Positions 63,301 through 64,000 of a stretch of DNA of 64,000 bases are shown here, one piece after another; positions within the stretch are counted from its first letter, which is position 1; every line of letters starts with the position of its first letter. A program made the position numbers and the translations under genes. The notes beneath the pieces were generated by a model, which had not been told where the DNA came from, searched no databases, and saw only the letters and a program-made list of their open reading frames with translations. The stretch comes from Brevibacillus brevis (GTDB lineage Bacteria; Bacillota; Bacilli; Brevibacillales; Brevibacillaceae): assembly GCF_900637055.1 (NCBI RefSeq), contig NZ_LR134338.1, positions 1,932,001-1,996,000 on the forward strand, in the 5' to 3' direction.

Positions 63301-64000
63301 AGCGAGGTTCAGGCGTCTTTGCTGAAAATGGTCGCTGAATTGCTCAAGGTTGATAGCGATGATATGGATATCCACGCTGAGCTCCATGAGTACGGCTTTG
63401 ACCAGATTAAGCTGACCGAATTTACAAACAAGCTGAATCAAGCCTATGAGCTTGAACTGACTCCCTCTGTATTGGTAGAGTACCCGACGCTTTTTGCTGT
63501 CTCGCAACACTTGATGGATGCATACCGGGATCGACTCATACAACAGTTCCAACCAGCAGAGAGCCCAAGTACCCCTGCAAAAATGGAGAAAGAACAGCTT
63601 GTTTCCGTTGGGCAACCAGATGTGCTTCGGGCAAAAGTAAGGGAGTATCTGAAAAAGGAAATTTCTGCTGTTCTCAAGCTCCCAGTTTATAAAATTGATG
63701 AGGATGCTCCGTTGGACAAATACGGGATCGATTCGGTCATGGCGATGCAATTGACCACTCAATTGGAAAAAGCATTCGGTTCACTGTCGAAAACGTTACT
63801 CTATGAATACCAAAACATTGGGGATTTGACAGACTATCTTTTTGCACATCATCGAGACAAAATCATCGAGATCATGGGGGCTGGGAAAACCGCAGAGACA
63901 AGTACAGCAGTGAATGTTGCTAATGTACTGCCTACTTCTGCCTCCATCACAGACCATCGCCGTCGTTTCTCGCAGTTTGTTACGCGTGAACAGGCAAAGA
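54388..64000 (+). CDS. Trans-AT polyketide synthase, MT-ACP-KS-DH-ACP-KS-DH-KR-ACP*-ACP- (3' partial)
   Basis: Open from ATG 54388 (overlapping the previous stop by four bases, GGAGG before it) to the window edge, 3204 codons. C-MT (about 1-370, EIGAGTGGTS near 172); ACP (Ser441, YGIDS); KS3 (about 549-980; Cys703, EAHGTGT, KSNIGH); DH (His1181, Asp1358); ACP (Ser1502, YGVDS); KS4 (about 1602-2030; Cys1775, complete His pair); DH (His2257, Asp2430); KR (GGAGGLG near 2717, Tyr2860); an ACP-like domain where the Ppant Ser is Gln3006 (YGFDQI); ACP (Ser3116, YGIDS); then linker. The KS3 module has DH but no KR. Continues beyond the window. Confidence 0.93.
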   Translation, partial: MNTMDKLLSELLYGQLQSIGLFTVKKQTIAELKAKLHDRYGKWLEESIAVLVQNQYLAYDGESLIANDATPIDLDTAWKKWDEEKTAWLNGPNSKAQVILVEATMRVLPEILLGKIPATEIMFPNSSMELVEGIYKHNEVADYFNEVLANTIVTYVKQRTEQDASARIRILEIGAGTGGTSAIVLPRLKPFQKHIEEYCYTDLSQAFLLHAEKEYGAENPYLTYRIFNVEKPVEEQGIAADTYDLVIATNVLHATKNISQTLLHAKTALQKNGLLILNELTSNTLFAHLTFGLLDGWWRYDDPEWRIPGCPLLTVETWQKVLKKAGYRSVFLPAEEHLDLCQQIIVAESDGVIRRSSKPRQSSVTVAYSPVKKQTEKLKAMPVKKQVPVRTTPAKKSGRVTEELLREKSTAYIKRLIGETLRIPTHQIKSSAPLEQYGIDSILVVQLTNSLRKDFANMSSTIFFEYQTIDALIEHLIETQKEALIKVIGLEAQEAVDETSQNEIENVEMTASASSACTDLPVRKTRRFLSVREQESKEADSPSSVVRDVAIIGLSGRYPQAKNVEEFWKRLKEGKNCISEIPKDRWDWKNYFDEEKGKKEAMYTKWGGFIDDMDKFDPLFFQISPKEAEEMDPQERLFLQEAYASIEDAGYTPTTLCESRKVGVFVGVMNGNYPTGATYWSIANRLSYLLNFQGPSVAVDTACSASLTAIHLALESLYSGTSECAIAGGVNLIVDPVHYMKLSALTMLSPTNQCKSFGDQADGFVDGEGVGAIVLKPLDKAIADGDHIYGVIKGSMMNAGGKTNGYTVPNPQAQAQLVADALQRANVHARTVSYLEAHGTGTELGDPIEVAGLTRAFEKDTQDKQFCALGSAKSNIGHCESAAGIAGVTKILLQLKHAQLVPSLHSSTLNPNIDFSKTPFVVQQELAEWKRPIVELNGTTNEYPRIAGISSFGAGGSNAHVIIEEYIPEEQQQSSRKITPQNPAILVLSAKNTERLYEKAEQLVAFIQEHSLSDANLADMAYTLQVGRVAMEERLAVLAGSMEELQQKLTAYVEGQEHIADLYRGQVNRNQEMLDILTSDDELEETIARWMERGKYSKLLDLWVKGLPIDWNKLYQEEQPNRISLPTYPFAKESYWIEAKSVGSSAGVGSIHPFLHQNTSDFLEQRFSSTFTGQEFFLSDHVIKGKRVLPSAAYLEMARAAIELATGGLGSEQEQEGLRFKNMVWTQPLAVGSEPVQAHIELYPEANGEIVFEIYSDSMQDQEQRAEIVHSQGSAVLCSIPNISPLDLTALQEQCNQSTLSAEQCYEAFKKMGVDYGPAHRGIEQILIGQGQVLAKLSLPSSVAKTQGQFGLHPSLLDAALQSSLGLMMATSDFALILPFAIEELEIVGACSASMWALIRYSEGHKAGDKVEKFDIDLCDENGNVQVRMKGFSTRKIANESVGSGAEAPKASVTFEEEKALDSSSLMEQATHYFKKLLSSVIKLPANKMEAEASLEKYGVDSIVAMQMTKELEKRFGSLPKTLFFEYQTIKELTGYFLENYRESLMRILGMGENAEAPLTQEPEATIVDERTVQSERRSKKRKSQRFASLRMETQRQNGALDIAIIGVSGRYPQARNIQDFWKNLRDGKDCITEIPKERWDHSLYFDEAKDKIGKSYSKWGGFIAGVDQFDPLFFHISPREAELMDPQERLFLQCVYETIEDAGYTRDALGKHEGLGGNVGVYVGVMYEEYQLYASAEQALGRALTIAGSPASIANRVSYFCNFHGPSMAVDTMCSSSLTGIHLACHSLQRGECEVAIAGGVNVSIHPNKYLYLSQGKFASSKGRCESFGEGGDGYVPGEGVGAVLLKPLARAIADGDHIYGVIKGSAINHGGKTNGYTVPNPHAQSRVIRRAFEEAGIHPRTVSYIEAHGTGTSLGDPIEIAGLTKTFQEYTKENQFCAIGSAKSNIGHGESAAGIAGLTKILLQMKYKRLVPSLHSRTLNPNIDFSKTPFVVQQELAEWKRPVIEINGVTREYPRIAGISSFGAGGANAHLVIEEYFEEEHRPQIRISAKHPAVIVLSAKNKDRLREQVQQLLSAIREQVLTDNDLAEIAYTLQVGREAMEERLAVIVKSISELEAKLTGYLEDEDDRQDLFTGQVKRNKETMDVFAADEDLQQAIDTWITKGKYAKILQMWVQGLIFDWNKLYGDTKPRRISLPAYPFARERYWLPKMESQADGFTAAGALATLHPMLHQNTSTLSEQRHSSTFTGQEFFLRDHVVKGQKVLPGVAYLEMARVAVDLAAGVRPDNQSAIQLKNIVWAKPVIVEDAPIQVHTGLYPEENGEIAFEIYSQPREAEENLVVHSQGRAVLRSAMKAPTLDLSAIQAQCTANSYSNSQCYETLRGIGLAYGPSHQGIEKLFVGPDQVLAKLILPSSVSDTAGKFVLHPSIMDAALQGSLGFMMGTADLQPSLPFALEQLNIYSASTTVVWALVRYSDGNAATQKVQKLDIDLCDEQGKVCVSMKGFTTRVLEGEKAAGAAKGSKSTGESSKITSTLMLQPAWIEQAIPKETEAPEYEQHVVMLCELGHISWESISSQINGAKFLVLQSDQQGIAERFQAYAVQAFEEIKALLQAKPKGKVLIQIVTPLQSEQRLFAGIAGLLKTAQIENPKVIGQLIQIDSTGDSAGLAEKLKANSLCPTDSQIRYQFGKRYMAGWSEVAVPQDEASMPWKDNGIYLITGGAGGLGLIFAEEMAEKARGITLILTGRSELTEEKQAKLRKLADNGTRVEYRQVDVTQKQAVEDLIQGIQSEFGDLHGIIHSAGVTRDNFILKKTKEEVQAVLAPKVAGLIRLDEATKGLNLDFFVLFSSAAGSLGNMGQADYATANAFMDNYSAYRNEQIARGERQGQTISINWPLWKEGGMQVDEETEKRLWDDLGMVAMQTASGINCLYRGLASGQDQLMVMEGDLVRMKQRLMGATATSLTSTVHSSSLQSEVQASLLKMVAELLKVDSDDMDIHAELHEYGFDQIKLTEFTNKLNQAYELELTPSVLVEYPTLFAVSQHLMDAYRDRLIQQFQPAESPSTPAKMEKEQLVSVGQPDVLRAKVREYLKKEISAVLKLPVYKIDEDAPLDKYGIDSVMAMQLTTQLEKAFGSLSKTLLYEYQNIGDLTDYLFAHHRDKIIEIMGAGKTAETSTAVNVANVLPTSASITDHRRRFSQFVTREQAK

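Overview
The window looks like chromosome of a Gram-positive, moderate-GC member of the Bacillales, most likely Brevibacillus. This rests on AGGAGG-type ribosome binding sites, frequent TTG/GTG starts, a yjcF-yjcG-yjcH neighbourhood and a LoaP-controlled trans-AT polyketide synthase (PKS) locus. The genus is an inference from gene content, not from a marker gene.

Layout. (1) 1-29.8 kb is ordinary core chromosome: a TrpXYZ-like ABC importer, an MFS exporter divergent from an SgrR-like regulator, a TerB-like protein, surE, thpR, cheW, TerC and ZIP membrane proteins, an HD-GYP protein, fabI, a CoiA-like/UvrD fusion helicase, a CorC/HlyC protein, YitT, a metallo-beta-lactamase-fold hydrolase, a PHP phosphoesterase, an RCC1-repeat protein, a TetR/DUF3995 pair sharing an operator, an oxidoreductase behind a MerR-type promoter, the yjcFGH block and a PgpA-like protein. 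(2) 30.2-36.5 kb is a decayed genomic island next to a tRNA-Met/Ile2(CAT)-tRNA-Val(GAC) pair. It holds integrase relics, a DUF4280/metallopeptidase toxin gene cut by an amber codon with a probable immunity gene, an HNH relic, a broken IS3 element, a PrmC-like methyltransferase and a partial second copy of tRNA-Val. (3) 36.6-38.0 kb is an agr-like peptide signalling locus: a membrane protein, AgrB and a 44-residue AgrD whose predicted ring starts with Ser instead of Cys. (4) 38.3-39.4 kb has a small secreted protein and a dead class 3 lipase gene. (5) 39.5-64 kb is the left part of a trans-AT PKS cluster that runs off the right edge: divergent loaP, a leader with a UUCG-capped hairpin, a phosphopantetheinyl transferase, an intrinsic terminator inside the operon, a discrete AT-AT-ER protein, an alpha/beta hydrolase, a methyltransferase and two giant PKS proteins.

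How it works together. The phosphopantetheinyl transferase would activate the carrier domains, the stand-alone AT protein would load malonyl units onto modules that lack AT domains, and the two megasynthases give ACP-ACP-KS-MT-ACP-KS-DH-KR // MT-ACP-KS-DH-ACP-KS-DH-KR-ACP(no Ser)-ACP-. One module is split between proteins at the KR/MT boundary. LoaP is the likely antiterminator letting RNA polymerase pass the terminator after the transferase gene and cross the very long operon. The agr-like locus lies close by, but no histidine kinase or response regulator is in the window, so a link between signalling and polyketide output is only a hypothesis.
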